Below, piece after piece: positions 1 to 8,018 of a DNA stretch of 64,000 nucleotides. Source of the DNA: Oscillospiraceae bacterium (GTDB lineage Bacteria; Bacillota; Clostridia; Oscillospirales; Oscillospiraceae); the NCBI GenBank assembly GCA_015067615.1, contig SVMD01000006.1:58715-122714 (forward strand), read 5' to 3'. The notes beneath the pieces are model-generated. The model was not told the origin of the DNA, searched no databases, and worked only from the letters and a program-made list of their open reading frames with translations. The position numbers and the translations under genes were made by a program. Each line of letters starts with the position of its first letter. The first letter of the stretch is position 1.

Positions 1-1406
1 CTGTACTTTTCGATGAGCCGCACATATTCCTTCGCCCGGCTCCGGCGGAAGCTCTCCGTTTCCAGCAGGTTCATCAGCGCTTCATAGAGCGTGCAGTGGT
101 GGCTTTCCGCATAGTGCTTCAGGGCAGCGATGCGGGTTCTGCCCACGCCCCGGCGGGGTTCGTTGACGGTGCGCAGGAAGCTCACATCGTCTCCGGCATA
201 GATCATTCTGAGATAACAGATCACGTCCTTGATCTCCTTGCGCTTGTAAAACTCCACACCGGAGTACAGCACATAGGGGATCTTGTTTTTGATCAGGGAT
301 TCCTCCACCGTCCGGGACACATAGTGGGCCCGGTAGAGGACGCCCATGGCGGAATAGCTGAGGCCCCCATCGTGCAGCGCCCGCATATTGGCGGTCATCC
401 AGTCCGCCTCCAGCTGATTGGTTTTGGCATGGAAGTACAGGGGCTTCTTCATATCCGGGCGCACGGCGGTGAGCTTCTTTTTCAGGCGGTCCCGGTTTTT
501 GTCGATGAGGGCGTTGGATGCCGCCAAAATCTGAGGGGCGGAACGGTAGTTGGTGTTTAAGTAGATGGTTTTCACATGTTCATGGCGGCTGTCGAATTCC
601 AGAATGAACTTCACATCGGCGCCCCGCCAGGTGTAGATGGTCTGGTCCGGGTCACCCACCACAAAGAGGTTCCGGTGATACCCGGAGAGAATATCCGCCA
701 GGGCATACTGGTCCTTGTCGATATCCTGGAACTCATCCACCATGATATATTCCAGCCGGGACTGCCATTTTTCCCTGGTCTCCCTGTCATGTTCCAGAAT
801 GTACAGAGCAAAATACACCAGATCGTCAAAATCCAGGCCGTAATTCTTCCGCTGTTCATAAAAATAGCGGTACATGACCTTGTCCTTCAGGGTGGAAGCG
901 GAATTGCTCAGGTCGATGAGATGATTTAAGTCCGGGTCGATAAGGGTCTTGACGTAGCCCCGGCCGCCCTTGCGCCAGCCGATGTAATCCACCGCGTCCT
1001 TCACCGTCAGTTCCTTGGAGGTGATGCCTAAGTCCTCGAAAACCGTTTTGATCATGGCCTCCTTATCGTCCTCATCCAGCACCAGGAAGCTCTTGGGGTA
1101 CTGGACCACATGGCAGTCCTCCTTCAGCAGTCCCACGCAGAAGCCGTGGAAGGTGGTGATGCGGCCCAGGTCCTGGTCTGGCAGCTGGGTGCGGATGCGC
1201 TTTTTCATCTCGTTGGCTGCCTTGTTGGTGAAGGTGACGCAGAGGATGTTGGCGGTGGAAATGCCCAGCATCTCCACCAGATACATATACCGGGCCGTCA
1301 GGGTCTTGGTCTTGCCGGAACCGGCTCCCGCCACAACCCGGATATACCCTTCCGTTGTGGTGGCGGCTTCCAGCTGTTCCGGATTTAAATTCTTCAGATA
1401 CTCCAT
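1..1406 (-). CDS. pcrA: ATP-dependent DNA helicase, UvrD/PcrA family (3' end outside window)
   Basis: Superfamily 1A helicase that unwinds duplex DNA in repair and replication restart. The visible 468 codons carry Walker A GAGSGKT at residues 27-33, then motif Ia (TFTNKAANEMKKRI), Walker B in VDEFQDID, motif III VGDPDQTIYTWRGA, motif IV NYRS and the 2A-domain start with an LYRAH segment and NEPRRGVG. The start is the ATG preceded by AAGGAGG, and a sigma-A promoter (TTGACG, 17 bp, TATCAT) lies just upstream. The frame runs off the left edge of the window, so the C-terminal half (motifs V-VI and tail) is not seen. UvrD and PcrA cannot be told apart here; PcrA is the usual Firmicute form. It is transcribed divergently from the aro operon. 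Confidence 0.93.
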   Translation of the reverse strand, partial: MEYLKNLNPEQLEAATTTEGYIRVVAGAGSGKTKTLTARYMYLVEMLGISTANILCVTFTNKAANEMKKRIRTQLPDQDLGRITTFHGFCVGLLKEDCHVVQYPKSFLVLDEDDKEAMIKTVFEDLGITSKELTVKDAVDYIGWRKGGRGYVKTLIDPDLNHLIDLSNSASTLKDKVMYRYFYEQRKNYGLDFDDLVYFALYILEHDRETREKWQSRLEYIMVDEFQDIDKDQYALADILSGYHRNLFVVGDPDQTIYTWRGADVKFILEFDSRHEHVKTIYLNTNYRSAPQILAASNALIDKNRDRLKKKLTAVRPDMKKPLYFHAKTNQLEADWMTANMRALHDGGLSYSAMGVLYRAHYVSRTVEESLIKNKIPYVLYSGVEFYKRKEIKDVICYLRMIYAGDDVSFLRTVNEPRRGVGRTRIAALKHYAESHHCTLYEALMNLLETESFRRSRAKEYVRLIEKY

Positions 1407-1446
1407 CCGGTCCCCTCCTTCGGTTTTCGCACAAGTGTTTGGAATA

Positions 1447-1475
1447 ATGATACCATGTTTGTCCGGCTGCGTCAA
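1447..1475 (-). promoter_or_regulatory. sigma-A promoter of the helicase gene
   Basis: Read on the minus strand: -35 TTGACG (1475-1470), a 17-bp spacer, and -10 TATCAT (1452-1447). It lies about 40 bp ahead of the helicase start and diverges from the aro promoter. Confidence 0.7.
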
Positions 1476-1545
1476 GAATTCTGATGAATTTATCCTATCA
1501 TACAAATCGTCCAAAATTTCGGACAGATATTGGCAGAATTTTCCG

Positions 1546-1574
1546 TTGCATTTTTCCACCACCCGTGGTATAAT
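1546..1574 (+). promoter_or_regulatory. sigma-A promoter of the aro operon
   Basis: -35 TTGCAT (1546-1551), a 17-bp spacer, and a perfect -10 TATAAT (1569-1574) preceded by TG one base upstream (extended -10). The predicted transcript start near 1581 is about 25 nt before the leader-peptide ATG and about 190 nt before aroF. Confidence 0.8.
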
Positions 1575-1604
1575 GTCCGCAGCTACTGAACACGGAGGCA
1601 AATT

Positions 1605-1667
1605 ATGACTCATAATTTCTTTGCTGCATACTTTAGCTTCTATTACTTTTTTGGTGATAAAAAGTAA
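1605..1667 (+). CDS. Phe/Tyr-rich leader peptide of the aro operon (20 aa)
   Basis: A 20-codon ORF starts at ATG 1605, six bases after a GGAGG (1594-1598), and ends in tandem in-frame stops TAA TAG. Nine of the 20 codons are aromatic: Phe at 5, 6, 10, 12, 15 and 16, and Tyr at 9, 13 and 14, with FSFYYFF as the dense core. It lies between the operon promoter and an intrinsic terminator directly ahead of aroF. That is the arrangement of ribosome-mediated attenuators such as the proteobacterial pheA leader. The peptide itself probably has no function; its translation would sense charged tRNA-Phe and tRNA-Tyr. This role is inferred from composition, ribosome binding site, position and the competing RNA structures. 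Confidence 0.85.
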   Translation: MTHNFFAAYFSFYYFFGDKK

Positions 1668-1736
1668 TAGCGATTTGTGCTGCAAAGGGATTTTCAGAAG
1701 CCCCAAAACGTAATTTTCAGACGCTGCACGAATTGC
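1640..1736 (+). promoter_or_regulatory. aro attenuator: pause hairpin and antiterminator
   Basis: Two alternative structures precede the terminator. First, 1640-1651 and 1659-1670 are perfect 12-bp complements with a 7-nt loop, spanning the Tyr-Tyr-Phe-Phe codons and the stop codon. Second, 1670-1680 pairs with 1726-1736 over 11 bp including two G-U pairs, extendable by two pairs beyond one mismatch. The second pairing uses the 5' arm of the terminator, so the two exclude each other. A ribosome stalled at the aromatic codons leaves 1670-1683 free and favours read-through. A ribosome at the stop codon would cover that segment and favour termination. The model is inferred; no folding energies were computed. 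Confidence 0.68.
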
Positions 1737-1758
1737 CCGTGCGGCGTCTTATTTTTTT
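1720..1758 (+). terminator. Intrinsic terminator (attenuator) ahead of aroF
   Basis: An 11-bp stem (1720-1730 with 1738-1748, one G-U pair) has a 7-nt loop and is followed by TTATTTTTTT. It ends one base before the aroF ribosome binding site, so it must be bypassed for the operon to be expressed. Confidence 0.85.
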
Positions 1759-1773
1759 AGGAGATGACTTTTT

Positions 1774-2775
1774 ATGATCGCAGTTTTAAAGCATGGTACC
1801 ACCCCCGATCAGACCGCTCACCTGGTGAACTGGCTGAAGGCCATGAATCTGGATGTGCATATTTCCGAGGGCACCGAGGTCACGGTTCTGGGCCTCATCG
1901 GCGACACCAGCCGGGTGGATATGGACCTGCTGAAATCCCTGGAAATCGTGGCCGATGTGAAGCGGGTCTCCGAGCCCTACAAGCAGGCCAACCGGAAGTT
2001 CCACCCCAAGGACACCATCATCCAGTGCGGTGATGTGCGTATCGGCGGCGGCTATTTTGCCATGATCGCCGGTCCCTGCAGCGTGGAATCCGAGGAGCAG
2101 ATCATTGAGGTTGCCAAGGCCGTGAAGGAATCCGGCGCCAACATCCTCCGGGGCGGCGCCTTTAAGCCCCGGACCTCCCCCTACGCCTTCCAGGGCATGA
2201 AGGGCGAGGGCATCAAGCTGCTGCTGGAAGCCAAGAAGGAAACCGGCCTGCCCATCGTCACGGAGATCATGAACATCTCCACCCTGGACCTGTTCAGCGA
2301 TGTGGACATCATCCAGGTGGGCGCCAGAAATATGCAGAACTTTGACCTGCTGAAGGAGCTGGGCAAGACCAGAAAGCCCATTCTCTTAAAGCGGGGTCTT
2401 GCCAATACCATCCAGGAGCTGCTGATGTCCGCCGAGTATATCATGAGCGAGGGCAATGAGAACATCATCCTCTGCGAGCGCGGCATCCGTACCTTCGAGA
2501 CCGCCACCCGGAACACCCTGGACCTGGCAGCGGTTTCCGTCCTCCATGAGCTTTCCCACCTGCCTGTGGTGGTGGATCCCAGCCACGCCACCGGCAAGGC
2601 CAAGCTGGTTGCTCCCATGGCCTGTGCTGCCGCCGCTGCCAACTGCGACGGTCTGATGATCGAGGTTCACAACAATCCCTCCTGCGCCCTCTGTGACGGT
2701 GCCCAGAGCCTGACCCCCCACCAGTTTGACGAGCTGGCCCACCGGGTCCGTCTTGTCCGGGAGGCAGTGAGATGA
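1774..2775 (+). CDS. aroF: 3-deoxy-7-phosphoheptulonate (DAHP) synthase, type I-beta
   Basis: Condenses phosphoenolpyruvate and erythrose-4-phosphate to DAHP, the committed shikimate step. The 333-residue protein has an N-terminal ferredoxin-like domain (about residues 1-70) typical of Thermotoga-type I-beta enzymes, where it mediates Tyr/Phe inhibition. The barrel follows, with AGPCSVES (99-106), RGGAFKPRTSPY (126-137), LLKRG and DPSHATGKAKLV. The start ATG follows AGGAG by 10 bases and lies directly behind the attenuator terminator. It is the first structural gene of the operon and overlaps tyrA by ATGA. Feedback control by aromatic amino acids is inferred from domain architecture. Confidence 0.96.
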   Translation: MIAVLKHGTTPDQTAHLVNWLKAMNLDVHISEGTEVTVLGLIGDTSRVDMDLLKSLEIVADVKRVSEPYKQANRKFHPKDTIIQCGDVRIGGGYFAMIAGPCSVESEEQIIEVAKAVKESGANILRGGAFKPRTSPYAFQGMKGEGIKLLLEAKKETGLPIVTEIMNISTLDLFSDVDIIQVGARNMQNFDLLKELGKTRKPILLKRGLANTIQELLMSAEYIMSEGNENIILCERGIRTFETATRNTLDLAAVSVLHELSHLPVVVDPSHATGKAKLVAPMACAAAAANCDGLMIEVHNNPSCALCDGAQSLTPHQFDELAHRVRLVREAVR

Positions 2776-3602
2776 ACGTCGGTATTTTGGGTCTTGGCCT
2801 CATCGGCGGATCTCTCGCCAGAGCCTACGCCCTGGAGGGTCACACGGTCTATGCCGCGGAAAAGGATGAATCCATGCTCTCCTTTGCCATGCTGGCAGGC
2901 GCCGTTCACGGAAAGCTGGACGAAAACACCATCCCTCAGTGCGATCTGATTCTGCTGGCCATCTACCCGGAAGGCAGCGCCGGGTGGCTTGAAAAGCACG
3001 CCCCGCTGGTAAGCCGTGACGCACTGGTCATGGACTGCTGCGGCGTGAAGCGGGAGATCTGTTCCCGGTGCTTCCCCCTGTCGGAACAATATGGTTTTAC
3101 CTTCGTAGGCGGCCATCCCATGGCCGGATCCCAGTTCTCCGGCTTCAAGTACAGCCGGGCAAACCTCTTCGAAAATCAGCCCATGGTGATGGTACCCCCG
3201 GTATTTGACGATATCCAGCTGCTGGACCGGGCGAAGGAAGCACTGAAGCCCTGCCGCTTCGGCTCCTTCTCCGTGACCACTGCGGAAAAGCATGATAAAA
3301 TGATCGCCTTTACCTCCCAGATGCCCCATATCCTGAGCAATGGATTCATCAAATCCCCCACCGCGCTGGAGCATAAGGGCTTCTCCGCCGGCAGCTACCG
3401 GGACCTGACGAGAGTTGCCTGGCTGAACCCCCAGATGTGGGCGGAGCTGTTTCTGGAAAACCAGGACTTTGTACTGGAAGAGCTGGATTTTTATATTCAA
3501 AGTCTCAGCGCCTACCGGGAGGCCATCGCAAAGAGCGATATGAACACCCTGATCACCCTTCTGGAGGAAGGCAAACGCCGCAAGGAGGAGGTGGACGGAT
3601 GA
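2772..3602 (+). CDS. tyrA: Prephenate dehydrogenase
   Basis: Oxidatively decarboxylates prephenate to 4-hydroxyphenylpyruvate, the tyrosine branch. The 276-residue protein starts with a Rossmann nucleotide-binding motif GLGLIGGS (6-13) and carries the family signature GGHPMAGS (113-120), then TSQMPHILSN and a helical C-terminal dimerisation domain. There is no C-terminal ACT domain, unlike many Gram-positive TyrA proteins, so allosteric Tyr control of this protein is not evident. Its ATG lies in the aroF stop (ATGA overlap), and it overlaps aroB the same way. Confidence 0.94.
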   Translation: MNVGILGLGLIGGSLARAYALEGHTVYAAEKDESMLSFAMLAGAVHGKLDENTIPQCDLILLAIYPEGSAGWLEKHAPLVSRDALVMDCCGVKREICSRCFPLSEQYGFTFVGGHPMAGSQFSGFKYSRANLFENQPMVMVPPVFDDIQLLDRAKEALKPCRFGSFSVTTAEKHDKMIAFTSQMPHILSNGFIKSPTALEHKGFSAGSYRDLTRVAWLNPQMWAELFLENQDFVLEELDFYIQSLSAYREAIAKSDMNTLITLLEEGKRRKEEVDG

Positions 3603-4633
3603 AAACCGTCACCGTAAACGCATCCAAATCCTACGATATCAAAATCGGTCCCGGTTTGCTCGGTTCGCTGGGCACTGAGGCCGCCAAGCTGGGCAAGGCC
3701 AAAAAGATCGCCATTGTCAGCGAGACCAATGTTTACCCCCTCTACGGCGCCGCGGCAGAAAAGAGCCTGCGAGATGCCGGATTCGAGGTTTCCTCCTTCG
3801 TGTTCCCCACCGGAGAGGAAAGCAAGTGTGCAGCAACCTATCTGGAACTGCTGAATTTCCTGGCAGACAACAAGCTGACCCGGACGGACCTGATCGTGGC
3901 CCTGGGCGGCGGTGTTGTGGGTGACCTGGCAGGCTTCGCCGCAGCTACCTATCTGCGGGGCATCCGGTTTATTCAGATCCCCACCACACTGCTGGCAGCG
4001 GTGGATTCCAGCGTCGGCGGCAAGACCGCCATCGACCTGAGCGCGGGAAAAAACCTGGTGGGTGCCTTCTGGCAGCCGAGCCTGGTGCTCTGCGATACCG
4101 ATACTCTGAATACCCTGCCCTATGACATTTTCATTGACGGCTGTGCCGAGGTCATTAAATACGGCATTCTCTACGATGAAGCATTTTTCACATATCTTGA
4201 GTCCATCGGACCGGACTTTGACCGGGAAGCGGTCATCGCCCGGTGTGTGGAGATGAAGCGGGACGTGGTCATGGAGGACGAATTCGATACCGGCGCCCGG
4301 ATGAAGCTGAATCTGGGCCACACCATCGGCCACGGTGTGGAGGCGAGCTCCAATTTTACCCTCTCCCATGGAAAATCCGTGGCCATCGGCATGGCAATCG
4401 TCAGCCGGGCTTCCCACTGTCCCGAAAATGACAGAATCATTGGTATTTTGAAGAAATTCGGCCTGCCCACGGCCACTGAAACCGATGCCGATACGCTTCT
4501 CCGGTACGCCCTGTCCGACAAAAAGCGCAGCGGCGGCACGGTGAATCTGATCATCCCCGAAAAAATCGGCGACTGCGCCATCGTTCCCACCCCGGTGGAA
4601 AAAATCAAATCCTTTATCGAAGAAGGTCTTTGA
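3599..4633 (+). CDS. aroB: 3-dehydroquinate synthase
   Basis: Converts DAHP to 3-dehydroquinate using NAD and a divalent metal. The 344-residue protein has the family NAD/substrate signature GGGVVGD (103-109), then IPTTLLAAVDSSVGGKTAID, KNLVGAFWQP and the metal ligands in EVIKYG and GHTIGHGVE. The start is the ATG at 3599, which overlaps the tyrA stop (ATGA) and follows AAGGAGGAGG. An in-frame ATG at 3437 would add 54 proline/arginine/glycine-rich residues lying inside tyrA and is rejected. Confidence 0.96.
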   Translation: MKTVTVNASKSYDIKIGPGLLGSLGTEAAKLGKAKKIAIVSETNVYPLYGAAAEKSLRDAGFEVSSFVFPTGEESKCAATYLELLNFLADNKLTRTDLIVALGGGVVGDLAGFAAATYLRGIRFIQIPTTLLAAVDSSVGGKTAIDLSAGKNLVGAFWQPSLVLCDTDTLNTLPYDIFIDGCAEVIKYGILYDEAFFTYLESIGPDFDREAVIARCVEMKRDVVMEDEFDTGARMKLNLGHTIGHGVEASSNFTLSHGKSVAIGMAIVSRASHCPENDRIIGILKKFGLPTATETDADTLLRYALSDKKRSGGTVNLIIPEKIGDCAIVPTPVEKIKSFIEEGL

Positions 4634-4634
4634 T

Positions 4635-5804
4635 ATGGACATTACCATCCATCCCCGGCTTCTCCGGGGAGATATCCAAATCATCCCCTCCAAATCCCAG
4701 GCTCACAGATTACTAATCTGTGCCGCCTTTGCCAACAACGAAACCACGCTGGTCTGTCCCGAGACCAACCGGGATATCGAAGCCACGGTAGATTGTCTGA
4801 ACGCTCTGGGATCAAATATTCAGCGGACAGAAAACGGATATTCCATTGATCCTGTTTCCGTCATTCCCGAAACTGCGAGGCTTAACTGCTGTGAAAGCGG
4901 CTCCACCCTGCGCTTTATGCTCCCCATCGTGGGTGCTCTGGGTGTGGATGCCACGTTCCAAATGGCGGGACGGCTGCCCCAGAGGCCCCTGTCCCCTCTC
5001 TGGGAGGAGATGGAACGGATGGGATGCATCCTTTCCCGGCCCACAGCGGATACCATCCGCTGTCAGGGTAAGCTGAAATCCGGAGAATATGTGATTGACG
5101 GCGGCGTGTCCAGCCAGTTTATTACAGGCCTGCTTTTTGCCACAGCCCTGATGGACGGAAAAAGCAAGATCACCATCACAGGCAATCTGGAATCCAAGCC
5201 CTATGTGGATATGACCGAGCAGGCACTGAAGCTGTTTTCTGCCCCTGATTTCCACACCCCCGGATATATTGAGGTGGAGGGCGACTGGAGCAACGGAGCT
5301 TTCTTCCTGGCTGCAAAAGCCCTGGGAAGTGGGTTGAACGTCCTGGGACTGAATACTCAGTCCGCCCAGGGTGACCGGGCAGTTGTGGAAATCCTGAAGC
5401 AGATGGAGGCCGGAACACCAACCGTATCCGCAAAGGATATTCCCGACCTGGTGCCCATCCTGTCCGTAGTCGCTGCTGCAAAACATGGTGCAGTTTTCAC
5501 CGACATCCGGCGGCTGCGATTGAAAGAATCCGACCGGGTGGCCTCCACCATTGCCATGATCGAAAGTCTGGGCGGAAAGGCCGAAGCAGACGAAAATACC
5601 CTGAAAATTTACGGCACCGGGCTGACCGGGGGCACGGTGGACGCAGTGAACGACCACCGGATCGCCATGGCAGCCGCCATCGCTGCTACGGCCTGCCAGC
5701 AGAATGTGACCATTCTGGGAGCGGAATGTGTGAAAAAGAGTTATCCCAGGTTCTGGGAGGAATACGCCCGGTTAGGAGGCAATTATGAGCAGCACCTACG
5801 GTGA
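4635..5804 (+). CDS. aroA: 3-phosphoshikimate 1-carboxyvinyltransferase (EPSP synthase)
   Basis: Transfers enolpyruvyl from PEP to shikimate-3-phosphate. The 389-residue protein is at the short end of the family (about 420-445). It has PSKSQAHR (18-25), ESGSTLRFM, SSQFITGLLFA, GDWSNGAFFLAAKAL, the RLRLKESDR signature and a DHRIAMA block near the C-terminus. The start is one base after the aroB stop, with a GAAGG ribosome site inside aroB. It ends 20 bases inside aroC, so the two are probably translationally coupled. PSKSQAHR resembles but does not exactly match the usual SKS.T.R pattern; drug sensitivity class cannot be judged from this. Confidence 0.95.
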   Translation: MDITIHPRLLRGDIQIIPSKSQAHRLLICAAFANNETTLVCPETNRDIEATVDCLNALGSNIQRTENGYSIDPVSVIPETARLNCCESGSTLRFMLPIVGALGVDATFQMAGRLPQRPLSPLWEEMERMGCILSRPTADTIRCQGKLKSGEYVIDGGVSSQFITGLLFATALMDGKSKITITGNLESKPYVDMTEQALKLFSAPDFHTPGYIEVEGDWSNGAFFLAAKALGSGLNVLGLNTQSAQGDRAVVEILKQMEAGTPTVSAKDIPDLVPILSVVAAAKHGAVFTDIRRLRLKESDRVASTIAMIESLGGKAEADENTLKIYGTGLTGGTVDAVNDHRIAMAAAIAATACQQNVTILGAECVKKSYPRFWEEYARLGGNYEQHLR

Positions 5805-6873
5805 AAATTTGAAACTCTCCATTTTCGGCCAGTCCCACGGCCCGGCCATCGGCATGACCCTGGACGGTATTCCCGCGGGACTGAACGTGGATTTCGATAA
5901 ATTACAGCAGTTCCTGAACCGCCGGGCACCGGGACAGAACGACTGGTCCACCCCCCGAAAAGAGGAGGATAAGCCCGAATTTCTGGCAGGAATCCTGGAC
6001 GGCTACACCTGCGGCGCACCCATTGCCGCAGTGATTCACAACAAAAACACCCGCTCCGGAGACTATGAGAATCTCAAGGACTGCCCCCGGCCCGGTCACG
6101 CGGACTACACCGCCCAAATTAAGTACGGTGGTTTTCAGGATGCCGCCGGCGGCGGCCATTTCTCCGGACGGCTTACCGCGCCTCTCTGCATCGCAGGTGG
6201 ATTGTGCAAGCAGTGGCTGGAGGAAATGGGCATTCAGATTGGCGCCCATATTCTCGCCATCGGCGAATGTGGGGATCAGTATTTTGACCCCATGGATCCG
6301 GAACTTGAGTCCGTCGGCAAAGATTTCCCGGTGCTGGACCCGGAAGCGGGCAGTGCCATGCGGGATTTCATCGCCCAGGCCAGGGCCGCCGGAGACAGTG
6401 TGGGCGGCATCATCGAATGTGCCGTGACCGGTCTTCCTGCCGGAATCGGTGAGCCCATGTTCGGCGGCGTGGAGAGCAGGATCGCCCAGATCGTCTACGG
6501 AATTCCCGCCGTGAAGGGTGTGGAATTCGGTATCGGCTTTGACTGCGCCTGTGTACCCGGAAGCCAGAGCAACGATGATTTCGCCATTGTGGACGGAAAG
6601 ATCGTAACCCAGACCAACAACGCAGGCGGTATTTTGGGCGGCATCACCAACGGCATGCCCGTGATCTTCACCACCGCCTTCAAAGCCACCCCTTCCATTG
6701 CCTGCGGACAAAACAGTGTCTCTCTGAGCTTAATGGAAGAAAAGGAGCTGCGCATCAAGGGCCGTCATGATCCCTGCATCGTCCCCCGGGCGGTGCCTGT
6801 GGTGGAAGCGGCGGCGGCCATTGCCATTTATGACTTAATCCTGGGCAATACCCAGACAAACAGGAGGAAATAA
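5785..6873 (+). CDS. aroC: Chorismate synthase
   Basis: Forms chorismate from EPSP using reduced FMN. The 362-residue protein starts SSTYGENLKLSIFGQSHG, with the invariant GQSHG at 15-19. RRAPGQN, the DYENLKDCPRPGHAD region, AGGGHFSGRLTAP and DPCIVPRAVPVVEA are the expected family blocks. The ATG has GGAGG seven bases upstream and lies inside the 3' end of aroA. pheA follows after two bases. Length and motifs are normal. Confidence 0.97.
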   Translation: MSSTYGENLKLSIFGQSHGPAIGMTLDGIPAGLNVDFDKLQQFLNRRAPGQNDWSTPRKEEDKPEFLAGILDGYTCGAPIAAVIHNKNTRSGDYENLKDCPRPGHADYTAQIKYGGFQDAAGGGHFSGRLTAPLCIAGGLCKQWLEEMGIQIGAHILAIGECGDQYFDPMDPELESVGKDFPVLDPEAGSAMRDFIAQARAAGDSVGGIIECAVTGLPAGIGEPMFGGVESRIAQIVYGIPAVKGVEFGIGFDCACVPGSQSNDDFAIVDGKIVTQTNNAGGILGGITNGMPVIFTTAFKATPSIACGQNSVSLSLMEEKELRIKGRHDPCIVPRAVPVVEAAAAIAIYDLILGNTQTNRRK

Positions 6874-6875
6874 CC

Positions 6876-8018
6876 ATGGATTTAAAGGAACTTCGAAGCG
6901 AAATTGACGTTATTGACGACGAGCTAGTTCGCCTGTTTGGCAAGCGCATGGACATCGCCGCCCAAATCGCCGATTACAAAAAGGAAAACGGACTTCCCAT
7001 TCTGGTTCCCGCCAGAGAGCGGGAAAAGCTGGCGGACGTGGCGGAAAAAGCCGGTCCCGAGATGGCAAACTATACCCGGGTGCTGTACTCCATGCTCTTC
7101 GAGCTGAGCCGCAGCTATCAGTCTAAGCGCACCTCCACCCTGACTCAGCTGTATCACGACATCACCGCCTCCATTGAGCACACCCCCAAGCTCTTCCCCC
7201 AGCAGGCCATGGTGGCCTGTCAGGGCGTGGAGGGGGCCTACTCCCAGATCGCCTGCGAGAAGATCTTCAAGTCCCCCTTCATCATGTATTTCAAGAACTT
7301 CGAGGGCGTGTTCAGTGCCATCGACAAGGGCCTGTGCCAGTACGGCATCCTGCCCATCGAGAATTCCACCGCCGGCTCCGTGAAGAAGGTCTATGATCTG
7401 ATGATCTCCCACAATTTCTCCATCGTCCGGACTTTCCGGATGAAGGTGGACCACAATCTGCTGGTGAACAAGGGCACGAAGCTCGCTGACATCAAGGAGA
7501 TCTACTCCCACGAGCAGGCCATCAACCAGTGCAGCGAGTTTTTGCAGACCCTCCCCGGTGTCACCGTCACCGCTGTGGCCAACACCGCCGTGGCCTCCGA
7601 GATGGTTGCCAAGTCCGGCCGTAAGGACGTGGCTGCCCTGAGCAGCCGGGCATGCGCGGAGCTCTACGGCCTGTCCTGCCTGAAGCCCTCTGTTCAGGAT
7701 AAGGACAACAACCACACCCGTTTCATCTGCATTGCCAAGAATCTGGAGATCTACCCCGGCGCCGACAAGACCAGCATCATGATGATCCTGCCCCACAAGC
7801 CCGGCGCTCTGTACAAGGTCATGGCACGGCTCTACACCCTGGGCATCAACGTGACCAAGCTGGAATCCCGGCCCATCCCCGACCGGGAGTTCGAGTTCAT
7901 GTTCTATTTCGATCTGGAAACCTCCATCTATTCCGAGGAATTCGTGCAGCTCATGTGCGAGCTGGACGAGCTGTGTGAAGAATTCAAGTACCTGGGCAGC
8001 TACAGCGAGGTGGTTTGA
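6876..8018 (+). CDS. pheA: Bifunctional chorismate mutase / prephenate dehydratase (P-protein)
   Basis: Converts chorismate to prephenate and on to phenylpyruvate. Residues 1 to about 90 form an AroQ-class chorismate mutase (LRSEIDVIDDELVRLFGKRMD, then KR/E helices). About 105-285 is the dehydratase domain, with GVEGAYSQIA, PIENSTAGSV and a late TRFICIAK. About 295-375 is an ACT domain with PGALYKVM and ESRP at 330-333, which in known P-proteins marks the phenylalanine effector site. Feedback inhibition by Phe is therefore likely. An AGGAGG precedes the ATG, and the stop overlaps the aroEK start (TGATG). Confidence 0.95.
   Translation: MDLKELRSEIDVIDDELVRLFGKRMDIAAQIADYKKENGLPILVPAREREKLADVAEKAGPEMANYTRVLYSMLFELSRSYQSKRTSTLTQLYHDITASIEHTPKLFPQQAMVACQGVEGAYSQIACEKIFKSPFIMYFKNFEGVFSAIDKGLCQYGILPIENSTAGSVKKVYDLMISHNFSIVRTFRMKVDHNLLVNKGTKLADIKEIYSHEQAINQCSEFLQTLPGVTVTAVANTAVASEMVAKSGRKDVAALSSRACAELYGLSCLKPSVQDKDNNHTRFICIAKNLEIYPGADKTSIMMILPHKPGALYKVMARLYTLGINVTKLESRPIPDREFEFMFYFDLETSIYSEEFVQLMCELDELCEEFKYLGSYSEVV

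Noticed and set aside
1581..1773. A T-box or tryptophan-type riboswitch ahead of aroF
   Set aside because: No T-box sequence (AGGGTGG-type antiterminator bulge) or stem I pattern was found. A leader peptide explains the terminator better.
3437..3598. An N-terminal extension of aroB starting inside tyrA
   Set aside because: The AAGGAGGAGG-ATG at 3599 gives the normal AroB N-terminus; the extension is unrelated to the family.
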